A DNA stretch of 59,279 nucleotides from Planctomycetota bacterium (GTDB lineage: Bacteria > Planctomycetota > J058), in NCBI GenBank assembly GCA_019636275.1, contig JAHBXY010000040.1, forward strand, positions 1-59,279, written 5' to 3'. Each line of letters starts with the position of its first letter. The stretch's first letter is position 1. The position numbers were made by a program, and so were the translations under genes. Shown here piece after piece: positions 18,821 to 28,627 of this stretch. The notes under the pieces were generated by a model that did not search any database, was not told where the DNA came from, and saw only the letters and a program-made list of their open reading frames with translations.

Positions 18821-19884
18821 CACGCCACCCCGAGGGCGCTCGCGGCGAGCGCGGTGCCGCGCACGCGCGCCGCGATCTTCGCGAAGGCGACGTCGCGCGA
18901 CGTGGACGTGTCGTCGCTGAACGGCGAGAAGCCGCAGTCGTCCGTCGTGCCCAGCTGCTCGAGCGGGATGAACTCGGCGGCCTCGAGCGTCCGGTCGCGG
19001 ACCTCCTCGGGCGTCTCGATCCGCGGGTCGATCGGCGCGATGACGCCCACGAACACGCGCTGCCCGGGGCGGAGGTGGTCGCGGACGAGGGAGAGGACGC
19101 GCCGGCGGTCGCGCTCACCCGCGAGCGCGACGTAGAAGTTGGTGACGTTCAGCTGCAGGAGGCTCGGCAGGAGGTCGGCGTAGTCGACGTCGGCGCTGTG
19201 CGTCGAGTCCCGGTCGCCGCCGGGACACGTGTGCACGCCGAGCCGCCTGCGCTCGTCAGCGGTGAAGCGCGAGAAGGCGATGTTGTTGAGGTCCACGAAG
19301 CTCGTCAGGAGCGAGCCCGTCGGGTCGATCTTGACGGCGAGGCGCGCCTCGGTGAAGTCCACCTGCACCGCGTGCGCGCCCTTCTCCAGGCACCGCCGGA
19401 CCTCGCCCACGTGCTCGGCCAGGAGGTCCTCCACGAACTGCTCGCGCGGGTAGCCGGGGAGCTCCTCCGCCGGGTAGAGGAGGCTCAGCGCGGACGGGGA
19501 GATCACGGCCTGCTTCACCGGTCGAGTCGCGTGGCGCAGGGCCTCGGCCAGGAACTGGTCGCCGTGGATCCGGTAGCGGAAGGGCCCCCGCACGAGCCGC
19601 GGCATGCGCCGCGTGTGGCCAGCCGCGAACGGGATCCGGAAGCCGTCGGCCGCCATGTTCGGCAGGCCGTGGACGCTGTAGTCCCAGAAGTTGTGATACT
19701 TCCGCTGCTCGCCGTCGGTGATCACGGGGGACCCCGTGGCCTCGAACCGCTCGATCGTCTCCTTCACGGCGGCCTGGTAGAGCGGCTCGAGCTCGGGCGC
19801 GTCCGTCGAGCCGCGCCGGGCGACCGCCTCGATCAACTCCGGGGGACGGGGGATGCTGCCGATGGCCTCGGTCGGGATGCCCAT
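18820..19884 (-). CDS. MetE C-terminal-like methyltransferase (cobalamin-independent methionine synthase II family)
   Basis: The protein has 354 residues from ATG 19884. The sequence follows the UROD/MetE-like TIM barrel: an N-terminal TEAIGSIPRPPELI, the metal-binding pair in GVHTCPGGD (His and Cys), and the C-terminal signature TTDDCGFSPFSDD that supplies the last zinc ligand Cys. Full MetE has an extra N-terminal barrel that is absent here, as in archaeal and short bacterial core enzymes. It would transfer a methyl group to a thiol such as homocysteine, but the donor and acceptor are not predictable. The gene overlaps the hybrid kinase gene by 1 nt and lies 111 bp after hutU in the same direction. 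Confidence 0.82.
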
Positions 19885-19995
19885 ACCACTCTCTCGGGGG
19901 GGGCATGAGCACTCTAGCCTCGTCCCTCTGCGTCTCCCTACCGCGCGAGGGTGGGTGTTACCGAGCGGTAGCCACGCGTCGGGCCCGGACGACGG

Positions 19996-21654
19996 TCACA
20001 GCATCGGCAGGACGAGGCCGGTGCGCCGCGCCGTCTCGACGGCCACCTCGTAGCCCGCGTCCGCGTGGCGCGCGACGCCGGTGCCCGGGTCATTGGTGAG
20101 CACGCGCTCGATCCGCCGCGCGGCGTCGGGGGTGCCGTCGGCGACGACGACCTGCCCGGCGTGGAGCGAGTAGCCCATGCCCACGCCGCCGCCGTGGTGA
20201 ATCGACACCCACGAGGCGCCCGAGGCCACGTTGAGCATGGCGTTGAGGAGCGGCCAGTCGGCGATCGCGTCGCTGCCGTCCTTCATCGCCTCGGTCTCGC
20301 GGTTGGGCGAAGCCACCGACCCCGTGTCGAGGTGGTCGCGGCCGATCGCGATCGGGCCGACCTCGCCCTTGGCGACCAGGTCGTTCATGAGCAGGCCCAT
20401 GCGCGCGCGCGCGCCCTGGCCGAGCCAGCAGATCCGCGACGGCAGCCCCTGGAAGGCGACGCGCTCGCCGGCGAGGCGGATCCAGCGGCAGAGCGCCTCG
20501 TCCTCGGGGAAGGTCTCGAGGACCAGGCGGTCGGTCCGGGCGATGTCGGCCGGGTCGCCCGTGAGCGCGACCCAGCGGAACGGGCCCTTGCCCTCGCAGA
20601 AGAGCGGGCGCACGTAGGCCGGCACGAAGCCGGGGAAGCCGAACGCGTCCTTCAGCCCGTGCTCGAGCGCCGCGCCGCGGATGTTGTTGCCGTAGTCGAA
20701 GGTCACGGCGCCGCGGTCCTTCAGGGTCAGCATGGCCTTCACGTGCGCGACCACCGTCTCGCCCGCGCGCGCGAGGTAGGCGGCGGGGTCCTGACGGCGG
20801 AGCGCCTTCGCCTCGGCCAGCGACAGGCCGGTCGGCACGTAGCCGTTGAGCAGGTCGTGCGCGCTCGTCTGGTCGGTGAGCACGTCGGGGACGACGCCGC
20901 GCGCCAGCATGGCCTCGAGCAGGGTCACGGCGTTGCCCACCCAGGCGATCGAGCGGGCCTGGCCGCGCTCGCGCGCCTCCTGCGCCAGGCGCAGGGCCTC
21001 GTCGAGGTCGTCGGTCGCGTGGTCGAGGTAGCGCGTATCCAGGCGGCGCTTCACGCGCTCGGGGTCGACCTCGGCCGCCAGGCAGGCCGCCTCGTTCATG
21101 GTCGCGGCCAGCGGCTGCGCGCCGCCCATGCCGCCGAGGCCGCCCGTCACGACGAGGCGCCCCTTCAGGCTGCCGCCGAAGTGCGTGCGGGCGGCGGCGG
21201 CGAACGTCTCGTAGGTGCCCTGGAGGATCCCCTGCGTGCCGATGTAGATCCAGGAGCCGGCCGTCATCTGGCCGAACATGATCAGGCCCTTGGCCTCGAG
21301 GCGCCGGAACTCCTCCCACGTGGCCCAGCGGGGCACGAGGTTCGAGTTGGCCAGGAGCACGCGCGGGGCGTCCGGGTGCGTCCTGAACACGCCGACGGGC
21401 TTGCCGCTCTGCACGAGCAGCGTCTCGTCGGGCGCGAGCGCCTTCAGGCAGCGCACGATCGCCTCGTAGGCCTCCCACGAGCGCGCCGCCTTGCCGCTGC
21501 CGCCGTAGACGACGAGGTTCGCCGGGTCCTCGGCCACCTCGGGGTCGAGGTTGTTCATGAGCAGCCGCAGGGCCCCCTCCGCCTGCCAGGTGCGCGCGTT
21601 GAGCGTCAGCCCGCGGGGGGCCTGGATCGGGGGCCGGGCGGCGGTGGTCGTCAT
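19996..21654 (-). CDS. hutU: Urocanate hydratase
   Basis: The protein has 552 residues, the family's usual length. The start at ATG 21654 is set by CCAGGAG nine bases upstream. The enzyme adds water to urocanate in the second step of histidine breakdown, using tightly bound NAD. Visible signatures: [18 protein letters not shown], the NAD-binding [26 protein letters not shown], the active-site Cys in SRICWLGQG (residue 409, equal to Cys410 of the Pseudomonas enzyme), and [18 protein letters not shown]. The other hut genes (hutH, hutI, hutG/F) are not in the window. A CATAAT -10 box precedes it. Confidence 0.96.
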   Translation of the reverse strand: MTTTAARPPIQAPRGLTLNARTWQAEGALRLLMNNLDPEVAEDPANLVVYGGSGKAARSWEAYEAIVRCLKALAPDETLLVQSGKPVGVFRTHPDAPRVLLANSNLVPRWATWEEFRRLEAKGLIMFGQMTAGSWIYIGTQGILQGTYETFAAAARTHFGGSLKGRLVVTGGLGGMGGAQPLAATMNEAACLAAEVDPERVKRRLDTRYLDHATDDLDEALRLAQEARERGQARSIAWVGNAVTLLEAMLARGVVPDVLTDQTSAHDLLNGYVPTGLSLAEAKALRRQDPAAYLARAGETVVAHVKAMLTLKDRGAVTFDYGNNIRGAALEHGLKDAFGFPGFVPAYVRPLFCEGKGPFRWVALTGDPADIARTDRLVLETFPEDEALCRWIRLAGERVAFQGLPSRICWLGQGARARMGLLMNDLVAKGEVGPIAIGRDHLDTGSVASPNRETEAMKDGSDAIADWPLLNAMLNVASGASWVSIHHGGGVGMGYSLHAGQVVVADGTPDAARRIERVLTNDPGTGVARHADAGYEVAVETARRTGLVLPML

Positions 21655-21684
21655 GGCGGACTCCTGGCGGGGGAGAGAGGGCGC

Positions 21685-21690
21685 ATTATG
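21685..21690 (-). promoter_or_regulatory. -10 box for hutU
   Basis: On the reverse strand, CATAAT lies about 30 bp before the ATG at 21654, and an AGGAG sits in the short leader. The -35 region is not recognisable, which could mean activator dependence. The facing lysC gene shares this 153-bp gap, with a possible TAGAGT -10 box at 21739-21744. Confidence 0.5.
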
Positions 21691-21807
21691 CCCGCCGCGG
21701 CGCGCGGTGCGTGCCTTCCTCCCGTCGGACCCTCCCGGTAGAGTTTCGGGCTCGTCGTCGCGCCCGCCGGCCTCGCCGCCGCGCGGCGCAGGAAGCGAAA
21801 GCAGAAG

Positions 21808-23172
21808 ATGAAGCCCCGCGTGCTCAAGTTCGGCGGCTCGTCCGTCGCGAACGCCGCGTGCATGCGCCAGGTCGCGAAGGTCGTGCGCGCCGCCCTGCCG
21901 GCGAGCCCGCTCGTCGTCCTCTCGGCCATGGGCAAGACCACCGACGCCCTGTTCCGCGCCGGCCAGGCCGCCGTGAAGGGCGACCTCGACCTGGCGCTGA
22001 CCGAGGCGGCGGGCGTGTTCCAGCGCACGCGCGAGGCGCTCCGCGACCTGCTCGGCGGGCAGGTGCCCGTGACCACGGCCGAGCAGGTGGCCGCCATGGA
22101 GTCGGAGCTTCAGCTCCTCCTGCGCGGCGTGGCCCTCCTGCGCGAGCTCACGCCGCGCTCCATGGACGCGATCGCCAGCACCGGCGAGCGGCTGTCGACG
22201 CGCGTGTTCGCCGCGCACCTCGAGCGCGAGGGGGTGCCGGTCACGCACCTGGACGCCAGGGAGGTCGTGCGCACCGACGGCGCCTTCGGGGCGGCGGCCC
22301 CGCAGCAGGCGGTGATCAAGGTCCTCGCGGCGGAGCGGGTCGCGCCCTACCTGGGCGCCGGGCGCGTCGTCGTGACGCAGGGCTACGTCGGCGCCACCGA
22401 GGACGGCACGACGACGACGCTCGGCCGCGGCGGCAGCGACTACTCGGCCGCGCTCCTCGGCGCGGCGCTCGGGGCCGACGAGATCCAGATCTGGACCGAC
22501 GTCGAGGGCGTCCTCACGGCCGACCCGCGCGTCGTGCCCGCGGCGCGGCCGATCAAGCGGCTGTCCTTCGCCGAGGCGGCCGAGCTGGCGGCCTTCGGGG
22601 CCAAGGTCCTGCACCCGGCGACCGTGCAGCCGGCGGTCGAGGCGGGGATCCCGGTCACGGTGCGCCACACCGAGCGGCCCGAGGGCGCCTTCACGACGAT
22701 CACGGCCGAGGCGGCGGCCACCGGCAAGCCGATCACGGCGCTCGCCTCGCGCGGGCCGATCACGGTGCTCACGGTCCACTCGACGCGCATGCTCGCGCAG
22801 GCCGGCTTCCTCGGCCGGCTGTTCGAGGTCTTCGGGCGCCTGGGCGTGAGCGTCGACCTCGTGGCCACGGCCGAGAACTCGGTCTCGCTCACGGTCGACG
22901 CGCGCGCGCCGCTGGGGCCGCTCCTGGCCGAGCTGCGCGCGTTCGCCACGATCCAGGTGGCCGAGAAGCGGGCGATCGTCGCCGTCGTCGGCGAGCGGCT
23001 GCGCTCGACGCCGCGGATCGGCGCGCGCGTGTTCGGGGCCCTCGAGGAGGTCAACGTGGAGATGATCTCCATGGGCTCGAGCGAGATCAACCTGAGCCTC
23101 GTCGTTCGCGAGGAGGACGCGGCCCCCGCCGTGCAGCGGCTGCACCGGGCCTTCATGGAGAACGGCGCGTGA
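21808..23172 (+). CDS. lysC: Aspartate kinase
   Basis: The protein has 454 residues from ATG 21808. It phosphorylates aspartate in the first step of the lysine/threonine/methionine branch. The N-terminal KFGGSSV and the [13 protein letters not shown] nucleotide motif are present. Two ACT domains follow, about residues 310-450, with the [22 protein letters not shown] and [13 protein letters not shown] segments. The length and the [17 protein letters not shown] motif fit the lysine-sensitive monofunctional type. It opens a five-gene operon and overlaps dapB by GTGA. Confidence 0.94.
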   Translation: MKPRVLKFGGSSVANAACMRQVAKVVRAALPASPLVVLSAMGKTTDALFRAGQAAVKGDLDLALTEAAGVFQRTREALRDLLGGQVPVTTAEQVAAMESELQLLLRGVALLRELTPRSMDAIASTGERLSTRVFAAHLEREGVPVTHLDAREVVRTDGAFGAAAPQQAVIKVLAAERVAPYLGAGRVVVTQGYVGATEDGTTTTLGRGGSDYSAALLGAALGADEIQIWTDVEGVLTADPRVVPAARPIKRLSFAEAAELAAFGAKVLHPATVQPAVEAGIPVTVRHTERPEGAFTTITAEAAATGKPITALASRGPITVLTVHSTRMLAQAGFLGRLFEVFGRLGVSVDLVATAENSVSLTVDARAPLGPLLAELRAFATIQVAEKRAIVAVVGERLRSTPRIGARVFGALEEVNVEMISMGSSEINLSLVVREEDAAPAVQRLHRAFMENGA

Positions 23173-23897
23173 CGCTGCGCGTGGGGGTGTGCGGGGCCGG
23201 GCGGCTCGGCGGCGCGATCGCCGCCGAGGCCAGGGCGCAGGGCCTCCTGGCCTGGAACGTCGGCCGGCAGGCCCCGCCCGAGGGGCCCGTCGACGCGATC
23301 GTCGAGGCCACCGTGGCCGACGCGGTCGAGGCGCGGCTCGAGCTGGCGCTGGCGCGCGGGGTGCCGCTGGTGATCGGCACGACCGGCTGGACGATCCCCG
23401 ATCTAACCGCGCGGGTGGGCGACCGGGCGGCGGTGGTCGTCGCGCCGAACTTCTCGCTCGGCGTGGCCCTCGTCGCGCGCCTGACGCGGGTGCTCGGCGG
23501 CTTCGCCGCGCTCGACCCGCAGCGCGACCCCTACGTGCTCGAGCACCACCACCAGCGCAAGCACGACGCGCCCTCGGGCACGGCGAAGATGCTCGCGCGC
23601 ACGCTGCTCGAGGCCTGCCCGCGCAAGACCGAGTGGACGCTCGGCGGCCCGGTCGCGCCGCACCAGCTCAGCGTGGGCGTCGTGCGCGCCGGCTCGACCT
23701 ACAGCTCGCACGTCGTCGGCGTCGACGCGCCGGGCGAGGTGATCGAGGTGCACCACGCCGCGCGCAGCGCCGCCGTGTTCGCGCAGGGGGCGCTGGCCGC
23801 CTGTCGCTGGGTGCAGGGGCGCCGGGGCGTGTTCACGATGGACGACGTGGCGGCCGACATCATCGACCCGCTCTTCCAGCCCGGGAGGCGCCCGTGA
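23169..23897 (+). CDS. dapB: 4-hydroxy-tetrahydrodipicolinate reductase
   Basis: The protein has 242 residues from GTG 23169, overlapping the lysC stop. The Rossmann motif GVCGAGRLG and GTTGWT are followed by [10 protein letters not shown]. The catalytic segment [16 protein letters not shown] holds the conserved His and Lys of the E(x)HHxxKxDAPSGTA signature, and the C-terminal [10 protein letters not shown] matches the family. It is shorter than E. coli DapB (273) because of a trimmed nucleotide-binding domain, as in many other bacteria. It reduces the DapA product with NAD(P)H. Confidence 0.93.
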   Translation: MTLRVGVCGAGRLGGAIAAEARAQGLLAWNVGRQAPPEGPVDAIVEATVADAVEARLELALARGVPLVIGTTGWTIPDLTARVGDRAAVVVAPNFSLGVALVARLTRVLGGFAALDPQRDPYVLEHHHQRKHDAPSGTAKMLARTLLEACPRKTEWTLGGPVAPHQLSVGVVRAGSTYSSHVVGVDAPGEVIEVHHAARSAAVFAQGALAACRWVQGRRGVFTMDDVAADIIDPLFQPGRRP

Positions 23898-24808
23898 CCC
23901 CGCTCGACCTGTCGGGCCTGTCGGTGGCCCTTGCCACGCCGCTCCAGCCCGACGACGGCCTCGACCTCGACGCGCTTCGCCGCCTGGTGCGGCACGTCGT
24001 CGCGGGCGGCGCCGACGTCCTCGTGGCGCTCGGCACCACGGGCGAGGCCTCGACGCTCACCGACGACGAGCGCGACCTCGTCGTCGCCGCCTGCCTCGAG
24101 GAGTCGGGCGGCCGGCCCGTGCTCGTGGGCACCGGCTCGAGCTCGACCGCGCAGGCGGCGCTCTGGACGCGGCGCGCGCGGGCGCTGGGCGCCGCCGGGG
24201 CGCTCGTCGTCACGCCGCCCTACAACAAGCCCACGCAGGCCGGGATCGCCGCCCACTACCGGGCGATCGCCCAGGGGGCGGCGGGCTTCCCGCTCGTGGC
24301 CTACAACGTGCCCGGGCGCACGGCCGTGAACCTGACGCCGGCCGGCCTGGCGAAGGTGTGGGAGACCGACGAGGTCGTGGCCGTGAAGGAGTCGTCGGGC
24401 AACCTCGGCCAGATCGCCGAGGTCGCGCGGACGCTGCCGGGGGGCAAGCAGCTCCTCTCGGGCGACGACAACCTGGCCGTGCCCAGCGTCGCGGTCGGCG
24501 CGGTCGGCCTCGTCTCGGTCCTGGGCAACCTCCTGCCGCGGGAGACGAAGGCCCTCGTCGACGCCGCGCGCGCGGGCGACGCGGGGCGGGCGCGCGCGCT
24601 CCACCTGGCGCTCCTGCCGCTCATGGACGCGCTGTTCGTCGAGCCGAACCCGATCCCGCTCAAGGCGGGGCTCGAGCTCCTCGGCCTCGGCGGCGCGCAC
24701 GTGCGCCTGCCGCTGACGCCGGCCGAGCCGGCGACGATCCAGCGGCTCTCGGCGGCGCTGGCGCACGCGCGGGCCGAGGCCCAGCCGCACCTGGAGGCCA
24801 CGACGTGA
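23894..24808 (+). CDS. dapA: 4-hydroxy-tetrahydrodipicolinate synthase
   Basis: The protein has 304 residues from GTG 23894, overlapping the dapB stop, with GGGAGG upstream. TIM-barrel signatures: [11 protein letters not shown] (substrate phosphate loop), [12 protein letters not shown], the proton-relay Tyr in VAYNVPGRT (137) and the Schiff-base Lys in VAVKESSGN (165). It condenses aspartate semialdehyde with pyruvate. It shares the GTGA junction style of the operon. Confidence 0.95.
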   Translation: MTPLDLSGLSVALATPLQPDDGLDLDALRRLVRHVVAGGADVLVALGTTGEASTLTDDERDLVVAACLEESGGRPVLVGTGSSSTAQAALWTRRARALGAAGALVVTPPYNKPTQAGIAAHYRAIAQGAAGFPLVAYNVPGRTAVNLTPAGLAKVWETDEVVAVKESSGNLGQIAEVARTLPGGKQLLSGDDNLAVPSVAVGAVGLVSVLGNLLPRETKALVDAARAGDAGRARALHLALLPLMDALFVEPNPIPLKAGLELLGLGGAHVRLPLTPAEPATIQRLSAALAHARAEAQPHLEATT

Positions 24809-25617
24809 CGCCCGACGACCTGCGCGTCTTCTTCGACCGCCCCGCGGACGCCGTGCTCACCGACCCGCAGGCCGGGGCTGCGCACGAGGCGCTGCTCCTG
24901 GCGCTCGAGGCGGGGACGGTCCGCGCGGCCGAGCCTCACCCTGACGGCTGGCGGGCGAACGCCTGGGTCAAGCAGGCGATCCTCTACGGGTTCCGGCGCA
25001 CGGCCCTGGCGGAGCAGCCGGGCCCCGGCTTCCCCATGTTCGACAAGACGGCCTACCCGCCGCGCCACTTCGGGCTCGACGACCAGGTGCGCCTGGTGCC
25101 CGGCGGCTCCGCCGTGCGCCGCGGCGCGCACCTGGGCAAGGGCGTCGTCGTCATGCCGCCGGCCTACGTGAACGTCGGCGCCTGGGTGGGCCCGGGGACG
25201 ATGATCGACAGCCACGCGCTCGTCGGCTCGTGCGCGCAGATCGGCGCGCGCGTGCACCTGTCCGCCGGCGCGCAGGTGGGCGGCGTCCTCGAGCCGGCCG
25301 GCGCCGTGCCGGTGGTCGTCGAGGACGAGGCCTTCGTCGGCGGCCTCGTCGGCCTGTTCGAGGGCGTGCGCGTCGGCGCGCGGGCGGTGATCGCCGCCGG
25401 CGTGACGCTCACGGCCTCGACGGTGCTCTACGACCTCGTCCACGGCTGCGAGCGTCGGCGCGAGGTGCCCGAGGGCGCCGTCGTCGTCCCGGGCTCGCGG
25501 CCGGCCTCGGGCGACTTCGCCCGTGAGCGCGGCCTGCACCTGTCGGCGCCCATGATCGTGAAGTACCGCGACGCCAAGACCGACGCCGCGACGGCCCTGG
25601 AGCAGGCGCTCAGGTGA
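24805..25617 (+). CDS. dapD: Tetrahydrodipicolinate N-succinyltransferase
   Basis: The protein has 270 residues from GTG 24805, overlapping the dapA stop. A helical N-terminal domain ([11 protein letters not shown]) is followed by left-handed beta-helix hexapeptide repeats from about 95 to 220 ([41 protein letters not shown]), the family's [19 protein letters not shown] substrate loop, and the C-terminal extension [13 protein letters not shown]. It commits the pathway to the succinylase branch, which predicts dapC and dapE elsewhere on the chromosome. Confidence 0.95.
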   Translation: MTPDDLRVFFDRPADAVLTDPQAGAAHEALLLALEAGTVRAAEPHPDGWRANAWVKQAILYGFRRTALAEQPGPGFPMFDKTAYPPRHFGLDDQVRLVPGGSAVRRGAHLGKGVVVMPPAYVNVGAWVGPGTMIDSHALVGSCAQIGARVHLSAGAQVGGVLEPAGAVPVVVEDEAFVGGLVGLFEGVRVGARAVIAAGVTLTASTVLYDLVHGCERRREVPEGAVVVPGSRPASGDFARERGLHLSAPMIVKYRDAKTDAATALEQALR

Positions 25618-26783
25618 GCCTGTTCGCCTTCGGCGACGACGACCTCGCGCGGCTGGCCGAGCGGCACGGGACGCCCGCGTTCGTCTACTCGGCGGCGGTC
25701 GCGCGGGCGGGCCTTCAGCGCCTGCGCGCGGCCCTGCCCGAGCGCGTGCGGCTGGCCTACGCCGTCAAGGCGAACCCGCACCCGGACCTCCTGCGCCTCT
25801 TCGCCGACCTCGGCGCCAGCTTCGACTGCGCGTCCGAGGGCGAGCTGCGCCGGGTGGCCGGCCTGGCCCCCGGCCGCGTGTTCTTCGCCGGCCCCGGCAA
25901 GCGCACGGCCGAGCTGGCGCTGGCCCTCGAGCAGGGGGTGCGCGTGCAGGCGGAGGGCTGGGAGGACCTCGAGCGCCTCGACGCGCTGGCGCGCGCGCCC
26001 GTCGCCGTGAACCTGCGCGTGCACCCGGCCGCCGGCGTGGCCGAGAGCAACCGGATCATCGGCGGCGTCGGCCCGTCGGCCTTCGGCGTCGACGAGGAGG
26101 CCTTGCCCGACGTCCTCCCGCGCGCGGCCGCGCTGACGCACGTGCGCGTGCGGGGGCTGCACGTGTTCGCCGCGAGCAACGAGCGCGACGCGGCCAAGCT
26201 CCTCGCCACGCACCGCATGGTCCTGGACCTCGGCCGGCGGCTGACCGAGCAGCACGGCCTCGACCTCGAGCAGATCGACCTCGGCGGCGGGCTCGGCGTG
26301 CCCTACGCGCCGGGCGAGGCGCCGCTCGACGTCGACGCGCTCGGCCGCGGCCTGGGCGATCTGCTGCGCGAGCACGCCTGGTTCCGGGGCGAGCTGATCC
26401 TCGAGCCCGGCCGCTTCCTGGCCGCGCCCTGCGGCGTCTACCTGGCGCGGGTCGTGCGCACGAAGGAGAGCCGCGGGACGCGCTTCGCGATCCTCGAGGG
26501 CGGCGTGAACCACCTCCTGCGCCCGCTGCTCACCGGCCAGGCGTTCCCCGTTCGCGCGGTCGGCCGCGCGGTCGGCCGCGCGGTCGGCCGCGACGGGCCG
26601 ACCGCGGCGACGACGCTCGCCGGCCCTCTGTGCACGAGCCTCGACCGGCTGGGGACGGTCGACCTGCCCGACCTGCGGCCGGGCGACCTGCTGGCCTTCG
26701 GGACGGCGGGCGCCTACGGGTTCACGGAGGGCATGACCCACTTCCTCAGCCACCCCGTGCCGCCCGAGGTGTGGGTGGCCTGA
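25614..26783 (+). CDS. lysA: Diaminopimelate decarboxylase (type III PLP fold)
   Basis: The protein has 389 residues from GTG 25614, overlapping the dapD stop. The cofactor Lys is in YAVKANPHP (residue 52). [10 protein letters not shown] carries the phosphate-binding Gly loop, [10 protein letters not shown] the substrate Arg, CTSLDRLG the catalytic Cys, and GAYGFTEG the C-terminal Tyr. Residues about 313-326 contain an RAVG repeat from a 12-bp tandem repeat in the variable loop just before the Cys motif. Some segments ([21 protein letters not shown]) resemble the BtrK-type amino-acid decarboxylase subfamily, so the substrate call rests partly on the operon context. The 3' end overlaps the convergent CDF gene by 70 bp. 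Confidence 0.87.
   Translation: MSLFAFGDDDLARLAERHGTPAFVYSAAVARAGLQRLRAALPERVRLAYAVKANPHPDLLRLFADLGASFDCASEGELRRVAGLAPGRVFFAGPGKRTAELALALEQGVRVQAEGWEDLERLDALARAPVAVNLRVHPAAGVAESNRIIGGVGPSAFGVDEEALPDVLPRAAALTHVRVRGLHVFAASNERDAAKLLATHRMVLDLGRRLTEQHGLDLEQIDLGGGLGVPYAPGEAPLDVDALGRGLGDLLREHAWFRGELILEPGRFLAAPCGVYLARVVRTKESRGTRFAILEGGVNHLLRPLLTGQAFPVRAVGRAVGRAVGRDGPTAATTLAGPLCTSLDRLGTVDLPDLRPGDLLAFGTAGAYGFTEGMTHFLSHPVPPEVWVA
26554..26589. repeat. Three-copy 12-bp in-frame tandem repeat in lysA
   Basis: Three perfect copies of GCGCGGTCGGCC lie end to end and encode Arg-Ala-Val-Gly repeats in a surface loop of the decarboxylase. Confidence 0.85.
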
Positions 26784-27853
26784 TCCCCCTCAGAGCGACG
26801 AAGCCATCGGCTCTCGCGGCCGCGCCCTGGTGACCAGCCTTCGATCGGAGCAGCCAGCGAGGCGAGGCCGCGGAGGCTGAGGCGTGGCGGGCCGACGCGG
26901 GCGCGGATGCGGTCCTTCGAGTCGCCCGAGTGCAGCTCGATGAACGTCTCGCACACCTCCGGGAGCTCGGTCTGGAGGCGGTGGTTCAGGCGGTCGAGCA
27001 GGTCCTCGGCCTCGCCCGAGGCCAGCCCCGCGCGCACCTGCACGTCGCAGTTGACGAGGACGTCCTCGGGGCCGAGGTGCATGGTGAGGATCCGCGCCAC
27101 GTGGACGACCTCGGGGAACGAGTGCAGGACGTCGCGCAGGCGGCGGCGGTCCTCGGCCTCGAGCGCCTCGCCGAGGAGCTGCGCGCGCGAGTCGACGGCG
27201 AGCGTCCAGGCGACGAACAGGAGCACGGCGCCGATCAGGAGCGCCCCGACCGCGTCCCAGCGCGGGTCGCCGGTCGCGTGGGCGAGGGCCAGGCCCAGGC
27301 CGGCGATCACGACGCCGGCGATCCCGGCCGCGTCCTCGTAGAGCGGGACCTTGAGCGACGTGTCGCGCGTGGCCTGGACGTGGCCCCAGAGCGTCCGGCC
27401 GCGCGCCCGCGCCGCCGCGCGCGCGTCGCGCAGGCTGCTCGCGAGCGCCAGGGCCTGCGCCAGCAGGGCCACGGCGAGGACGACGTAGTCGACGACGAAG
27501 CGCGCGGGGGCGATCGGCCGCGGGTCGAGGAGGCCGCGCACGCCGAGGGCGATCGACCACACCGCCGCGCCGACGAACAGGAGCAGGGCGGCCAGGAACA
27601 GCCCGTAGAACAGCTCCTTGCCCTGCGCCGCCGGCCGGCGGTCGTCCTTCTTCACGCCGCCCAGGCGCAGCCCCGCGAGCAGGAAGAGCTGGTTCACCGC
27701 GTCGGCGAAGGAGTGCGCCGCCTCCGCCAGCAGCACGGCGGCGCCGGAGAGGAGACCTACGGCGAGCTTGGCCGCGGCCAGGACGAGGTTGACCAGGAGC
27801 GCCGTCAGGGTGCCGGTCCGGGTCCGGCGACCCGCCTGGGTCAGAGCGTTCAC
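26714..27853 (-). CDS. Cation diffusion facilitator (CDF) family metal transporter
   Basis: The protein has 379 residues. GTG 27853 is chosen because AGGAGGG lies 9 bp upstream. Six membrane segments lie in residues about 18-225. The first transport site is in AEAAHSFADAVNQ (His and Asp), and a second is in YEDAAGIAGVV (Asp). A cytoplasmic domain (about 225-310) with VHVARILTMHLGPEDVLVNCDVQ follows, as in CDF antiporters that export Zn, Co, Mn or Fe in exchange for protons. The tail after about 320 looks unlike the family and runs 70 bp into the convergent lysA gene. A frame change near 26830 would instead stop at 26790, just clear of lysA, so the tail is suspect. Confidence 0.85.
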   Translation of the reverse strand: MNALTQAGRRTRTGTLTALLVNLVLAAAKLAVGLLSGAAVLLAEAAHSFADAVNQLFLLAGLRLGGVKKDDRRPAAQGKELFYGLFLAALLLFVGAAVWSIALGVRGLLDPRPIAPARFVVDYVVLAVALLAQALALASSLRDARAAARARGRTLWGHVQATRDTSLKVPLYEDAAGIAGVVIAGLGLALAHATGDPRWDAVGALLIGAVLLFVAWTLAVDSRAQLLGEALEAEDRRRLRDVLHSFPEVVHVARILTMHLGPEDVLVNCDVQVRAGLASGEAEDLLDRLNHRLQTELPEVCETFIELHSGDSKDRIRARVGPPRLSLRGLASLAAPIEGWSPGRGRESRWLRRSEGDQATHTSGGTGWLRKWVMPSVNP

Positions 27854-27985
27854 GCGCCGTCGCCCTCCTGGGCAGAGTCGGCGCAAATCACGGGCCGGCA
27901 GGGGCTCGCGTGGGCGTCCGGGGGGCGGGGACAGCGCTGACGCGACGGGCGACGTCCTGGCGAAGGATCGGTCGGCCGGCGCGAC

Positions 27986-28627
27986 ATGGGAAGGTGGGGG
28001 GCCGGAGCGCGGGTGGGGACAGCCTTCGACGCGGTGTGGCGAGCGCGGGCGCTCCGGGGCGACGAGGCCGCGGTGGCGCGGTTCACGGCCTGGGCGCTGG
28101 TGCCGCTCTATCGCTTCTGCTTCTACCGGGTCGGGCGGCAGCGGGAGCTGTGCGAGGAGGTCGTGCAGGAGACGGTGCTCCGCGCCCTGCGCGACCTCGA
28201 GCGCTACGACCCCGCGCGCAGCCAGGGCGACATCGGCCCGTGGCTGCGCGGGCTGGCGCGAAACGAGGTGCGCCGGGTGCTGGCGCGGGAGCGGCCGGGC
28301 GCGCGCCTCGACGCCGCGTGGGAGCGCCTCGACGAGGAGCTGCTCGCCGTCTACGCGCGGCTCGAGTCGTCGCCGCTCGGCGACGACCACCTCGAGCGCG
28401 AGGAGACGCGCGACCTGGTCAACGCGACGATGGCGCAGCTCCCCGACCAGCACCGCGAGGCGCTCGAGGCGAAGTACGTCCGCGGCCTGAGCGTGCGGGC
28501 GATCGCGGCGGCGCTGGGCCTCACGGAGAAGGCGGTCGAGTCGCGCCTCACGCGCGCGCGCGAGGCGTTCCGGGCCACGTTCGTGGCGCTCAGCGGGGAC
28601 CTGGACACGTGGCAGGAGCTCACATGA
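27986..28627 (+). CDS. ECF-type RNA polymerase sigma factor
   Basis: The protein has 213 residues from ATG 27986. Region 2 is at about residues 30-100 (FTAWALVPLYRFCFYRVGR and EEVVQETVLRALRDL), and region 4 at about 145-200 (LPDQHREALEAKYVRGLSVRAIAAALGLTEKAVESRLTRAREAF). No region 3 is present. The last codon overlaps the ATG of the giant FecR protein (ATGA), the usual arrangement for a sigma factor and its membrane anti-sigma or receptor. No auto-regulatory promoter motif is evident in the 132-bp gap from the divergent CDF gene. Confidence 0.92.
   Translation: MGRWGAGARVGTAFDAVWRARALRGDEAAVARFTAWALVPLYRFCFYRVGRQRELCEEVVQETVLRALRDLERYDPARSQGDIGPWLRGLARNEVRRVLARERPGARLDAAWERLDEELLAVYARLESSPLGDDHLEREETRDLVNATMAQLPDQHREALEAKYVRGLSVRAIAAALGLTEKAVESRLTRAREAFRATFVALSGDLDTWQELT

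Noticed and set aside
21655..23145. A 1049-codon frame that extends hutU through lysC
   Set aside because: The extra segment is antisense to lysC; the hutU start at 21654 has an AGGAG and matches the family length.
27910..28623. An N-terminal extension of the giant FecR protein to 27910
   Set aside because: The 238 extra codons run out of frame through the sigma factor gene and lack sense; the ATG at 28624 overlaps the sigma stop.
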